NCBI GenBank assembly: GCA_029227155.1
Contig: JAQXZJ010000119.1
Location: 1-34,600, forward strand
Source of the DNA: Erysipelotrichaceae bacterium
GTDB lineage: Bacteria > Bacillota_I > Bacilli_A > Erysipelotrichales > Erysipelotrichaceae
DNA length: 34,600 bases
Direction of reading: 5' to 3'
Shown here: in pieces, positions 6,841-14,267 of the stretch
How positions within the stretch are numbered: position 1 is the first letter of the stretch
Layout of the letters: every line of letters begins with the position of its first letter
The notes under the pieces: model-generated
Databases searched by the model: none
What the model was told of the DNA's origin: nothing
The model's input: the letters and a program-made list of their open reading frames with translations, nothing else
Position numbers and translations under genes: made by a program

Positions 6841-9243
6841 ATGATGAAACATAAAATGATCGTTTTCTGTTTATTTTTATTGTTAGCAGCACAAATGACT
6901 ATTTTACCTGTTAAAGCGTCAAATAGTGGATACTATTATGAACATATTGATGTACAAGTAGACGTAAATGAAAAACGGGAATTTTTGATTACCGAAACCT
7001 TAGATGTATTTTATGAAGAACAAATGCATGGGATCATACGTACGATTCCAAACTTTTCTCGAGCTGAAAAATATGAAATAACAGATATATCAGTTGTAGG
7101 TGCTCCTTTTCTTGTGGAAGAACAAATCGATGGAGTATCAATTAGAATTGGAGATGCGGATCGATATGTACAAGGAAGCCAACGATATATTTTGACTTAT
7201 ACCTTAAAACATTATCAAGATTATGATTCTAATCATGATTATATTTATTTAAATTTAATAGGAAACGATTTCGATTGTGTGACAAAGCATTTAACAGCTA
7301 CGATTCATTGGCCTAATGAAGGATTGTTAGAAAATTGTACTTTAACGAGTGGTTTTGAAGGAAGTACAGAAAATTCTAAATTTCATTATCAAATCATGGA
7401 ACATGGTGTTTCTATTGAATCAAAAAGATTAGTTGAACCTTATGAAGCAGCAACCATTCAATTGCAGTTTCAAGAAGGAGTATTCAATCAAGCTCCTGTA
7501 TATAAATATCCATATATAGTGAATCAACAAGATATTTTTATTGAAATTGATAAAAAACAAGATTTCTATGTAAAACAGAAGATTCATTTGACACAAAAAA
7601 GGGATATTATTAATTATCCAATGAATTTGCTATTTGATATGGAAGCTTTTCATATATCTGAGATCAAAGATCTTCAATGCAAGATAGATGGGAAAGAATG
7701 CTCAAGTTCTTATTTAATAAATATCCATGAAGCAAAAGAACATACGATTGAATTACAGTATCGAATCCATCCTAAGAAAATCTTAGATGGTATCTTTGAT
7801 TTTCAACTAGTTGATGGAACGGAAGATACATCTATCGAACAGTTACATTTAAAAGTAAAAATGCCACAATTGATGAATGCATCCGTTCATGTTGGAAGAT
7901 GGAATGATTCGAATGATTCTAGTCGATATACGTTAGATATTCAAGATCAAACATTAGAACTTCAAACTCAAACTACATTACAAAGTGCCGAAGAAGTTAC
8001 CGTTACCCTTTTATTTAATGAACATCATTTTTATCGCCCAACACCAATTTTGATCAATTTTTTGCCAATTGCAAGTATGATATTACTAGCAGGTGTCATT
8101 CTTTATCGTATATTTGGATTAAAAAATCATTTTGTAGAACTGGTATCTTTTTATCCTCCAAAAGGGATGAATCCAGCAGAGGTTGGATATTTGATTGACC
8201 GTAAATGTTCTAATGATGATTTAACATCTTTGATTTTCTATTGGGCAGATTTACAAGCTTTAAAAATCAAGGGATTAAAAAAAGATTTTACGTTAGTGAA
8301 AACAAATGATTTGCCTGTTTCTTGCCCGAACTATGAACAGACATTGTTTCAGGCAATGTTTCGCTATGGAACAAATCATGAAGTAACTATGAAACAATTA
8401 AAGAATAAGTTCTATTATGATATTCAAGTTGCGAAAAGGGCTATATCATCACGTTATCAAGATAAAATGTATGATCCACAAGTGAAACGTTATCGTAACA
8501 TCGTTTTTGCGCTTGCAATGTTAATTTGGGTGATGATGATGACAGTTATGTGCGTGTATGATGCGAATAATCAGGGGATTAGTTACCTGTATTTTATTGC
8601 TTTTTCTCCGATGTTGTTGGTGAGTTTGATCATTGTTATCATTACAGTAATTTTAAGAAAACGAAAATTATCGCAAACCACAAAGATTCTATTCTTCTGT
8701 TTTATAGCGATACCATTGCTTATTCTTAGTCTTTTAGAAATAATTGTAATTGATTTATATCAAAAACAGTTCTTTATCGTAATGTTATGTTGTTTATTTG
8801 CTAGTATAATTGCAAGTGGATTTAAGAAGTATACCGAAGAGATGGAAACGCAGATTGGTGAATTACGAGGTTTTAAGAATTTTATCCGTTATGCTAAAAA
8901 AGAAGAGCTAGAATTGTTATTAGAAGATGATCCCGAATACTATTATCATATATTACCATATGCACAAGTATTACATGTGACAAAGATCTGGACAAATAAA
9001 TTTAAAGCAATTGCAATTCCACCAGCATCCTATACAGAAGGAGTTAAAATGGATATCAATGATTTTCATTCATTTACTCGAACGGTTACTCATTCAATGT
9101 CTAAAAGCATGAAAGCTCCTGCTTCTGTATCTAGTGATAATAGTTCTTCTAGTTCTGGTGGATATAGTGGATCATCAGGCGGATTTTCAAGCGGCGGTTC
9201 CAGCGGTGGAGGCAGTGGCGGTGGAGGCTCTCGTGGCTGGTAA
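6841..9243 (+). CDS. DUF2207 family membrane protein with Gly/Ser-rich tail
   Basis: The 800-residue product starts at ATG 6841 or 6844 behind AGGGG (6831-6835); an upstream in-frame GTG at 6805 lacks a ribosome binding site. A signal peptide covers residues 1-26 (hydrophobic core IVFCLFLLLAAQMTILP, cleavage near VKA/S). The extracellular DUF2207 domain follows, with its typical HGIIRTIP motif near residue 60. One membrane helix lies near residue 410 (PIASMILLAGVILYRIFG), then a cytoplasmic stretch and four or so helices between about 555 and 675. The end is a low-complexity Gly/Ser tail finishing SRGW, as is common in this family. The biochemical role is unknown to me; an envelope role is inferred from topology only. 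Confidence 0.88.
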   Translation: MMKHKMIVFCLFLLLAAQMTILPVKASNSGYYYEHIDVQVDVNEKREFLITETLDVFYEEQMHGIIRTIPNFSRAEKYEITDISVVGAPFLVEEQIDGVSIRIGDADRYVQGSQRYILTYTLKHYQDYDSNHDYIYLNLIGNDFDCVTKHLTATIHWPNEGLLENCTLTSGFEGSTENSKFHYQIMEHGVSIESKRLVEPYEAATIQLQFQEGVFNQAPVYKYPYIVNQQDIFIEIDKKQDFYVKQKIHLTQKRDIINYPMNLLFDMEAFHISEIKDLQCKIDGKECSSSYLINIHEAKEHTIELQYRIHPKKILDGIFDFQLVDGTEDTSIEQLHLKVKMPQLMNASVHVGRWNDSNDSSRYTLDIQDQTLELQTQTTLQSAEEVTVTLLFNEHHFYRPTPILINFLPIASMILLAGVILYRIFGLKNHFVELVSFYPPKGMNPAEVGYLIDRKCSNDDLTSLIFYWADLQALKIKGLKKDFTLVKTNDLPVSCPNYEQTLFQAMFRYGTNHEVTMKQLKNKFYYDIQVAKRAISSRYQDKMYDPQVKRYRNIVFALAMLIWVMMMTVMCVYDANNQGISYLYFIAFSPMLLVSLIIVIITVILRKRKLSQTTKILFFCFIAIPLLILSLLEIIVIDLYQKQFFIVMLCCLFASIIASGFKKYTEEMETQIGELRGFKNFIRYAKKEELELLLEDDPEYYYHILPYAQVLHVTKIWTNKFKAIAIPPASYTEGVKMDINDFHSFTRTVTHSMSKSMKAPASVSSDNSSSSSGGYSGSSGGFSSGGSSGGGSGGGGSRGW

Positions 9244-9259
9244 ATCAATGAAAAAATAC

Positions 9260-9288
9260 TTGATAATTAAGGGAATCTATGTTAGTAT
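9260..9288 (+). promoter_or_regulatory. Promoter of rplS
   Basis: TTGATA (9260-9265), a 17-base spacer and TAGTAT (9283-9288) lie 85 bases before the rplS start codon, so the transcript has a leader of about 80 bases. Confidence 0.7.
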
Positions 9289-9291
9289 ATA

Positions 9292-9373
9292 TGAGCCTTT
9301 GTAGGGCTAAAGTAGTTCCGCTGAACAAAAGAGTCATGAACTATGGATCAAATTGGAAAAGGAGATAAGCGAA
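9292..9373 (+). promoter_or_regulatory. Structured rplS leader (candidate L19 autoregulatory leader)
   Basis: The leader between the rplS promoter and start codon can form a short AGCC/GGCT hairpin at 9292-9307 and a six-pair stem TAGTTC (9313-9318)/GAACTA (9338-9343). The AAAAGGAG ribosome binding site lies downstream. L19 leaders with small stems are known in Firmicutes and thought to bind L19. Membership is inferred from position and structure, not from a covariance model. Confidence 0.5.
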
Positions 9374-9721
9374 ATGAATTTAGGATTAGTAAACGAAATC
9401 ACAAAAAATCAATTGCGTAATGATATTCCTGACTTCCGTTCTGGTTGCACAGTAAGAGTTCATGTACGTATCAAAGAAGGAGACAAATCACGTATCCAGA
9501 ATTTTGAAGGTGTTGTAATTAAAAGAAGCGGTAAAGGTATCGCTGAAACATTTACAGTACGTAAAATTTCTAGTGGTGTAGGGGTTGAAAGAACATTCCC
9601 TATTCATTCTCCAATCATTGAAAAGATTGAAGTATTACGTCGTGGTAAAGTAAGAAGAAGTAGATTGTTCTATTTACGTGGACTTTCTGGTAAAGCTTCT
9701 CGTATTGAAGAAATTCGCTAA
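9374..9721 (+). CDS. rplS: 50S ribosomal protein L19
   Basis: L19 sits at the 30S-50S interface. The 115-residue product from ATG 9374 has exactly the usual length. It carries [20 protein letters not shown], the [17 protein letters not shown] stretch, and the C-terminal [20 protein letters not shown]. An in-frame TTG at 9353 would add seven residues, but the AAAAGGAG site at 9356-9363 supports 9374. The gene is preceded by its own promoter and structured leader, and followed by an intrinsic hairpin before lepB. In many Firmicutes rplS follows trmD directly; here the FAD dehydrogenase and DUF2207 genes intervene, which explains the separate promoter. Confidence 0.97.
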   Translation: MNLGLVNEITKNQLRNDIPDFRSGCTVRVHVRIKEGDKSRIQNFEGVVIKRSGKGIAETFTVRKISSGVGVERTFPIHSPIIEKIEVLRRGKVRRSRLFYLRGLSGKASRIEEIR

Positions 9722-9728
9722 ATCAATG

Positions 9729-9756
9729 AAAGTCGGTTTTGCCGACTTTTATTCTA
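9729..9756 (+). terminator. Hairpin between rplS and lepB (terminator, possibly partial)
   Basis: An 8-base-pair stem AAAGTCGG/CCGACTTT (9729-9736 and 9742-9749) with a TTTTG loop is followed by TTATTCTATT. It ends 19 bases before lepB. Because lepB has no clear promoter of its own, readthrough is likely. Confidence 0.7.
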
Positions 9757-9774
9757 TTCCATAGGAGGTACAAG

Positions 9775-10350
9775 ATGAATGAAAAAAAATCGCTAGGCAG
9801 TGAAATTTGGGAATATGTCAAAATTATCTTAGTATCTTTTATTATTGTTTTTCTTTTAAAGACATTTATCATTTGTCCTGTTCAAGTAGTAGGATCTAGT
9901 ATGTATCCTACCTTAAAAAATGAGGAGATGGGTTTTACGAATGTCATTTCTAGAAAAGTAAATGGAATTGATCGTTTTGATGTTGTTGTTGCTTATTTGT
10001 CTGAAAAAAATGAGAAGATTGTAAAACGTGTCATTGGTATGCCTTTTGATACCATTGCTTGTGAAGATGGTGTTATTTATATTAATAATGAAGCCATTGA
10101 TGAATACTATTTAGACCAAAACTATGTCAATTCGGAAATGGCATTTATGGGGGCTAATCAATTTACGGATGATTTTGGTCCAATTACATTAAAAGAGAAA
10201 GAATACTTTCTAATGGGAGATAATCGTTTACATAGCTCTGATTCTAGAGTATATGGGGTGTTTTATGAAGATGAGATCATCAGTAAGGATGTTTATGTCT
10301 GGTTCCCATTTAATCAGATGAGAATTGTTAATGAGCAGTGTCAAAAATGA
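9775..10350 (+). CDS. lepB: Type I signal peptidase
   Basis: Signal peptidase I cleaves signal peptides on the outer face of the membrane using a Ser-Lys dyad. The 191-residue product has one N-terminal membrane anchor (YVKIILVSFIIVFLLKTFII, residues about 14-33). Box B carries the catalytic serine (VVGSSMYPTL, about 39-48), box D the lysine (KIVKRVIGMP, about 79-88) and box E is MGDNRLHSSDSRVYG. It is a single-anchor, Bacillus SipS-type enzyme. The start is ATG 9775 behind AGGAGG; an upstream TTG at 9739 would fall inside the hairpin. Its TGA stop forms part of the downstream terminator stem. Confidence 0.95.
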   Translation: MNEKKSLGSEIWEYVKIILVSFIIVFLLKTFIICPVQVVGSSMYPTLKNEEMGFTNVISRKVNGIDRFDVVVAYLSEKNEKIVKRVIGMPFDTIACEDGVIYINNEAIDEYYLDQNYVNSEMAFMGANQFTDDFGPITLKEKEYFLMGDNRLHSSDSRVYGVFYEDEIISKDVYVWFPFNQMRIVNEQCQK

Positions 10351-10359
10351 CACTGTTTT
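10336..10359 (+). terminator. Intrinsic terminator overlapping the lepB stop codon
   Basis: An 8-base-pair stem CAGTGTCA/TGACACTG with an AAAA loop is followed by TTTT. The stop codon of lepB (10348-10350) is the start of the right arm. Confidence 0.8.
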
Positions 10360-10386
10360 GTTCATTGAGCGAATATAGGAGGAGTT

Positions 10387-10798
10387 ATAAAGCATAAGAA
10401 TATATGTATCATTAGTTTGCTAATTATAGTTGTGTTTATAATTGGAATATGGTTTTCAAAAGATACAGGCAATCATAGAAAAATCAGTACTGAAATATTA
10501 GATGTAACGAATACAGGTGCAACTGTTGTGATTACAGATTTTAATGAAGAGTCTTATGTATATGAAGAATGCTATAAAATTGAAAATGAGGAAGACGGAA
10601 AATGGCTAGAATTAGCAACCACAAGAGAACATTATGGATATTGGTTATGTAGTAGATGAAAACCAACAAGTCAAATTTTTTATCGATTGGCAGTGGCTTT
10701 ATGGTGTATTACCTGTTGGAAGTTATAGAATCGTAAAGCAAGTAAGAAATGAATTTATCTATATTCCATTTGAAATAAAGGAAGAAAGAAACCTATGA
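10387..10798 (+). pseudogene. Broken secreted protein with bacterial Ig-like (Big_14-type) domain
   Basis: Two frames together give one recognisable protein. Frame 1 (10387-10659) encodes a signal-anchor helix (ICIISLLIIVVFIIGIWF) and a beta-rich start (GATVVITDFNEESYVYEECYKIE, then DGKW). It runs into TGA at 10657-10659. Frame 2 is open from 10616 to TGA 10796-10798 and encodes VDENQQVKFFIDWQWLYG and LPVGSYRIVKQV, the end expected of a Big_14-type domain. A one-base frameshift must lie between about 10600 and 10656. The expected start codon is also missing: AGGAGG (10377-10382) is followed by ATA at 10387, where ATG would fit, and the only alternative is a TTG at 10417 far from that site. 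The frame 2 stop overlaps the next ATG by 4 bases, supporting frame 2 as the ancestral end. Confidence 0.75.
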
Positions 10799-11301
10799 AA
10801 GTACTTCTAATTTATCAATCAAAAACAGGATTTACAGAAAAATATGCTAAATGGATCAAAGAAGAAATCGACTGTACGCTTGTGAAACTTTCTGATTTAT
10901 CTAAAAATGATATCCAAGGGTTTGATGTCATTCTTTTTGGCTCACGATTACATGGTGGAAAAATTGATGGTTTAGATAAAATCAAAAAAATGAATTTTCA
11001 TCATCCGCTAATTCTTTTTGTAACAGGTGCTACTTTATCTGAGAATGAAACGATTCAAGAAGTATGGAAAAACGAACTATCAGATACAAATTGGAAACAT
11101 TTTTATTTACCAGCAGGACTGAATTATGAAAAAATGGGCATGGTTGATAAAATTATAATGAAAATGTTTCTAGGTATGTTAGAGAAACAAAAAGATAAAA
11201 GTGATGAAACAAAGGAATTGTTTAAATATATTAAGAGCTCTTATGATATAACAGATCGTAATCAAATTAAACCAATAGTGGATTATATTCAATCATTGTA
11301 A
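10795..11301 (+). CDS. Flavodoxin-domain protein (HemG/protoporphyrinogen-oxidase-like flavodoxin fold)
   Basis: The 168-residue product begins MKVLLIYQSKTGFTEKYAKW, in which YQSKTGFTEKYA is the FMN phosphate-binding loop of a flavodoxin. FDVILFGSRLHGGKIDG and ILFVTGATLSE fit the second and third flavin loops. The C-terminal half contains the long-insert helix pattern of the Flavodoxin_5/HemG group. It should bind FMN and shuttle electrons in the cytoplasm; the partner is unknown. A heme role is not supported, since no heme genes are nearby. ATG 10795 overlaps the stop of the broken Ig-like gene. A DUF1697 gene follows after 16 bases. Confidence 0.8.
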   Translation: MKVLLIYQSKTGFTEKYAKWIKEEIDCTLVKLSDLSKNDIQGFDVILFGSRLHGGKIDGLDKIKKMNFHHPLILFVTGATLSENETIQEVWKNELSDTNWKHFYLPAGLNYEKMGMVDKIIMKMFLGMLEKQKDKSDETKELFKYIKSSYDITDRNQIKPIVDYIQSL

Positions 11302-11317
11302 TGATATCGAGGTGTTT

Positions 11318-11863
11318 ATGGAGAAATATATTGCTTTATTAAGAGGAATTAATATTAGTGGTAAAAATAAGATATCAATGAAAGAATTAAAAGAGGAATT
11401 GATTAATCTTGGATTTCAAAGTGTTTTTACCTATTTAAATAGTGGAAATGTGATATTTAATAGTGAAATAGAAGATAAAAATCTTTTAAAAAGTATGATA
11501 GAAACGATGATACGGAAGAAATGGAATTTTGATGTTCCTGTTTTTGTCATGAATCAAAAAGAATTGGAAGATATATTTAGAAATACTCCACAATGGTGCA
11601 GAAAGGATGACAAAGAAATATATGATAATATCATTTTCATTCTTCCACCTGTTACATTAGATGAAGTTTATCGTGAACTTGGTTGTCCAAATGAATATGA
11701 AAAAATAGAAGGGCATTCCAATTATATTTTCTGGTCGTATCAGTTAAAGAACTATAGAAAAAGCAATTGGTGGCATCAAACAGCAAGTACCAGTATTCGT
11801 CAATCGCTTACGATTCGAACAGTAAATACCATGAGAAAAGTATTAGAAATCTGTAAACAGTAA
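11318..11863 (+). CDS. DUF1697 family protein
   Basis: The 181-residue product from ATG 11318 (site GAGG at 11309-11312) has the DUF1697 N-terminus YIALLRGINISGKNKISMKE followed by LGFQSVFTYLNSGNVIF, and a C-terminal TASTSIRQSLTIRTVNTMRK segment that is normally RNWNTV-like. These proteins are small, cytoplasmic and of unknown function, with a ferredoxin-like fold. A GTG two codons upstream is in frame but would overlap the ribosome binding site. It is probably co-transcribed with the flavodoxin gene. Confidence 0.85.
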   Translation: MEKYIALLRGINISGKNKISMKELKEELINLGFQSVFTYLNSGNVIFNSEIEDKNLLKSMIETMIRKKWNFDVPVFVMNQKELEDIFRNTPQWCRKDDKEIYDNIIFILPPVTLDEVYRELGCPNEYEKIEGHSNYIFWSYQLKNYRKSNWWHQTASTSIRQSLTIRTVNTMRKVLEICKQ

Positions 11864-11889
11864 GTAAAGAATTCTACTTTGCGTAGGTT

Positions 11890-11918
11890 TTGTTTTTATA
11901 GGAATAAATTATGATAAT
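11890..11918 (+). promoter_or_regulatory. Possible promoter of the XRE-desulfoferrodoxin gene
   Basis: GATAAT (11913-11918) is preceded after 17 bases by a poor TTGTTT (11890-11895). The -10 box is good and the -35 box weak, as is common for promoters that need help or are controlled. Confidence 0.4.
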
Positions 11919-11935
11919 AACAGGAGGTATAGTTG

Positions 11936-12523
11936 ATGAATCATTATGTGACTGGAAAAATTATCAAAGATTTAAGAGAAAAAAACGGACTAACGCAGAG
12001 TAGATTGGCTCAAGCAATTAATGTTAGTGATAAAACAATTAGTAAATGGGAAACAGGGAAAGGTTTACCAGATATTACTCTTCTACAACCATTAGCTGCA
12101 GTATTAGGCGTATCTGTTGTTGAATTAATGAACGGTGAACAAATCATAAACAGAAATATTGCAAGTAATATCAAAAATTCTAAGTTTTATGTTTGTCCAA
12201 TCTGCGGGAACATCATTCATTCTATGGGAGAAAGTTTGATTTCTTGTTGCGGTGTTACTTTGCCTATTTTAGAGCCAGAAGATGATGAAAAAGCAATCAT
12301 AGATTCTGAAATCATTGAATCTGAAATTTATGTGAACATCGATCATCCAATGACTAAAGATCATTATCTTTCTTTTATAGCATATATCACAAATGACCGT
12401 TGTGAAATTGTTAAATTATATCCGGAACAAAATGCAGAAACAAGATTTTTTTATAAAGGTAAAGGAATGATCTATGTGTACTGTAATAAAGATGGCTTGA
12501 TTAAAAGAATCGTTAAGAAATAA
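11936..12523 (+). CDS. XRE-family regulator fused to a desulfoferrodoxin-like redox module
   Basis: This is a 195-residue protein from ATG 11936 (AGGAGG at 11922-11927). Residues about 7-66 are a classic XRE/Cro helix-turn-helix (IIKDLREKNGLTQSRLAQAI, then VSDKTISKWETGKGLPDI). Residues about 83-112 match desulforedoxin: FYVCPICGNII, then SCCGVTLPIL, giving cysteines 87, 90, 104 and 105, the spacing that binds one FeS4-type iron. Residues about 130-193 resemble the superoxide reductase (neelaredoxin) domain: HPMTKDHYLSFI and YVYCNKDGL. His137, His143 and Cys183 match iron ligands. The last histidine ligand (CNLHGL in enzymes) is Asp186, and no histidine is found where the first is expected (EKH becomes EKA). 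The protein therefore looks like a redox- or metal-sensing regulator rather than an enzyme. Its DNA target is unknown. Confidence 0.85.
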   Translation: MNHYVTGKIIKDLREKNGLTQSRLAQAINVSDKTISKWETGKGLPDITLLQPLAAVLGVSVVELMNGEQIINRNIASNIKNSKFYVCPICGNIIHSMGESLISCCGVTLPILEPEDDEKAIIDSEIIESEIYVNIDHPMTKDHYLSFIAYITNDRCEIVKLYPEQNAETRFFYKGKGMIYVYCNKDGLIKRIVKK

Positions 12524-12533
12524 TTTTATAATG

Positions 12534-12563
12534 TTGACATTGAATTGATGGATGGCATAAAAT
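12534..12563 (+). promoter_or_regulatory. Promoter of the YoaP-like acetyltransferase gene
   Basis: A perfect TTGACA (12534-12539), an 18-base spacer and TAAAAT (12558-12563) begin 11 bases after the stop of the XRE regulator gene, giving the acetyltransferase its own transcript. Confidence 0.65.
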
Positions 12564-12584
12564 CACTTAAAGGAGCAAAGCAAG

Positions 12585-13334
12585 ATGAATGAATATATAA
12601 ATATAACCTTGGAAAATATAGAGGAAGAATATATTTGTTCTGCTATTGGTGACCCTAAACATCAATTTGGTGTTGATAGGAAAAAAGAATGGATCAAAAA
12701 GAAACTAAATAAGGGGCATGTATTTAGAAAATTAGATGCTAGAGGTAAAACGTTTATTGAATATGAACCGATTGAAACTGCTTGGGTTCCTATTTGTGGG
12801 AAAAACTATGAATATATTTATTGTTTATGGGTTGCAGGGAGTTATAAAGGAAAAGGTATTGGTAAAGAGTTATTGGAATATGCAATCAATGATTCAAAAG
12901 AAAAAGGAAAAAGTGGGATCTGTACTTTAGTTTCTAAAAAGAAAAAACCATTTTTAGGGGAAAAGAAATTTTTTGAGCATCATGGGTTTCAAGTAGTAGA
13001 TACGATACAAGACTATGAATTATTAGCATTATCATTTGATGATAGTGAAACACCTAGATTCAATGATCAAGCAAGGAAAATGCAGATAGAAGATCAAGAG
13101 TTTACTATTTTTTATAGTAATGAATGCCCTTATGTAGAATATGAAGTAAAAGAACTATCTGAATATGTGAAAGAAACTAATATTAGGATTAATTTTGTAA
13201 AAATAGATACGTTAGAAAAAGCAAAAAGTATACCTTGTATATTTCATAATTGGGCAAACTTTTATAAAGGAAAATTTATATCAAATACGATATTAAATGC
13301 AAACTCATTGAAAAAGTTATTAAAGATCCAATAA
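12585..13334 (+). CDS. GNAT N-acetyltransferase with C-terminal YoaP thioredoxin-like domain
   Basis: The 249-residue product matches the two-domain layout and length of Bacillus YoaP. Residues about 1-150 are a GNAT fold: the acetyl-CoA pyrophosphate loop is GSYKGKGIGKELLEYA (about 87-102) and the last strand motif is FFEHHGFQVVDTI. Residues about 170-249 form a YoaP/thioredoxin-like domain beginning EFTIFYSNECPYVEYEVKEL, with a CPY motif where glutaredoxins have CPYC, so only one cysteine. The acceptor is unknown. ATG 12585 has AAAGGAGC at 12569-12576. It has its own promoter directly downstream of the redox-type regulator gene, so control by that regulator is possible but unproven. Confidence 0.85.
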   Translation: MNEYINITLENIEEEYICSAIGDPKHQFGVDRKKEWIKKKLNKGHVFRKLDARGKTFIEYEPIETAWVPICGKNYEYIYCLWVAGSYKGKGIGKELLEYAINDSKEKGKSGICTLVSKKKKPFLGEKKFFEHHGFQVVDTIQDYELLALSFDDSETPRFNDQARKMQIEDQEFTIFYSNECPYVEYEVKELSEYVKETNIRINFVKIDTLEKAKSIPCIFHNWANFYKGKFISNTILNANSLKKLLKIQ

Positions 13335-13394
13335 TTCTAAATATCAGAAATTTATGGTATATTTATTTAAATTTACAACGATTGGAGTGATAGA

Positions 13395-14267
13395 ATGAGC
13401 GAGAACAAGACAAATATCAATTGGTTTCCTGGTCATATGACGAAAGCAAAACGGGAAATGGCAGAGAAGATGAAATTGGTTGATATGGTGATTGAGATTA
13501 GGGATGCTAGAATTCCAAATGCTTCAAAGAATCCGATGATTCAAGAACTTTGTGGTTCAAAACCTAGGTTGATCATTTTGTCGAAAAAAGATAAAGCAGA
13601 GGAAAATGTAACTCAGAAATGGTTGCAACAATTAAGTAATGATCAGGTTCATGCGATTGCTTTAGATTTGTTAAAGGATGACTTGGTTAAGATATTAACC
13701 AATGAATGTCAATTGATGATGAAGGATAAAATTGAGCGTCAGATTCGTCGTGGGATTCGACCTACAGCGATTAGAGCAATGGTTGTTGGGATTCCTAATG
13801 TTGGGAAGTCTACTTTAATTAATCGCTTAGCGAAGCGAAAAGCGGCTCAAACAGGGGATCGTCCAGGAGTAACTCGTTCGTTGCAATGGGTAAAAGTTTC
13901 TACTCAGTTGGAACTTTTGGATACTCCGGGTGTATTATGGCCTAAATTTGAGAATCAAAAAGATGGTTATGTTTTAGCAGTCACAGGAGCTATCCGTGAT
14001 GAGATTTTGCCGATGCAAGATGTTTTTATTTATGCAATGAAAACATTAATTCAATACTATCCTAATTATTTGCAAGAGCGTTATGATATAACTGTGGATG
14101 ATGATCCTTTTGTTACAATGGAGCGAATTGCACGAAAACGTGGTTTTTTGATGAGTGGAAATGAAATTGATGAAGAACGTACGATGAAACATATACTCAA
14201 AGAAATTCGTCAGGAACAGTTGGGACGGATTAGTTGGGAGCATCCAGATGCAGACACCGAATCATGA
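13395..14267 (+). CDS. rbgA: Ribosome biogenesis GTPase RbgA (YlqF)
   Basis: RbgA is a circularly permuted GTPase needed for late 50S assembly, in particular incorporation of L16 and other late proteins. The 290 residues begin NINWFPGHMTKAKREM. The motifs occur in permuted order: G4 SKKDKAE (about 56-62), then G1 GIPNVGKST (about 131-139), G2 in GDRPGVTRS, and G3 DTPG. G4 is normally NKxD; here the first residue is Ser, as in some relatives. The C-terminal ANTAR-like helical tail is present. ATG 13395 has TTGGAGTGA upstream. It overlaps rnhB by 20 bases. A possible weak promoter with TATATT at 13358-13363 lies upstream. Confidence 0.95.
   Translation: MSENKTNINWFPGHMTKAKREMAEKMKLVDMVIEIRDARIPNASKNPMIQELCGSKPRLIILSKKDKAEENVTQKWLQQLSNDQVHAIALDLLKDDLVKILTNECQLMMKDKIERQIRRGIRPTAIRAMVVGIPNVGKSTLINRLAKRKAAQTGDRPGVTRSLQWVKVSTQLELLDTPGVLWPKFENQKDGYVLAVTGAIRDEILPMQDVFIYAMKTLIQYYPNYLQERYDITVDDDPFVTMERIARKRGFLMSGNEIDEERTMKHILKEIRQEQLGRISWEHPDADTES

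Noticed and set aside
10634-10798. A separate small gene starting at ATG 10634
   Set aside because: Its sequence is the natural C-terminal half of the Ig-like domain whose N-terminal half is in the preceding frame, and no ribosome binding site precedes it.
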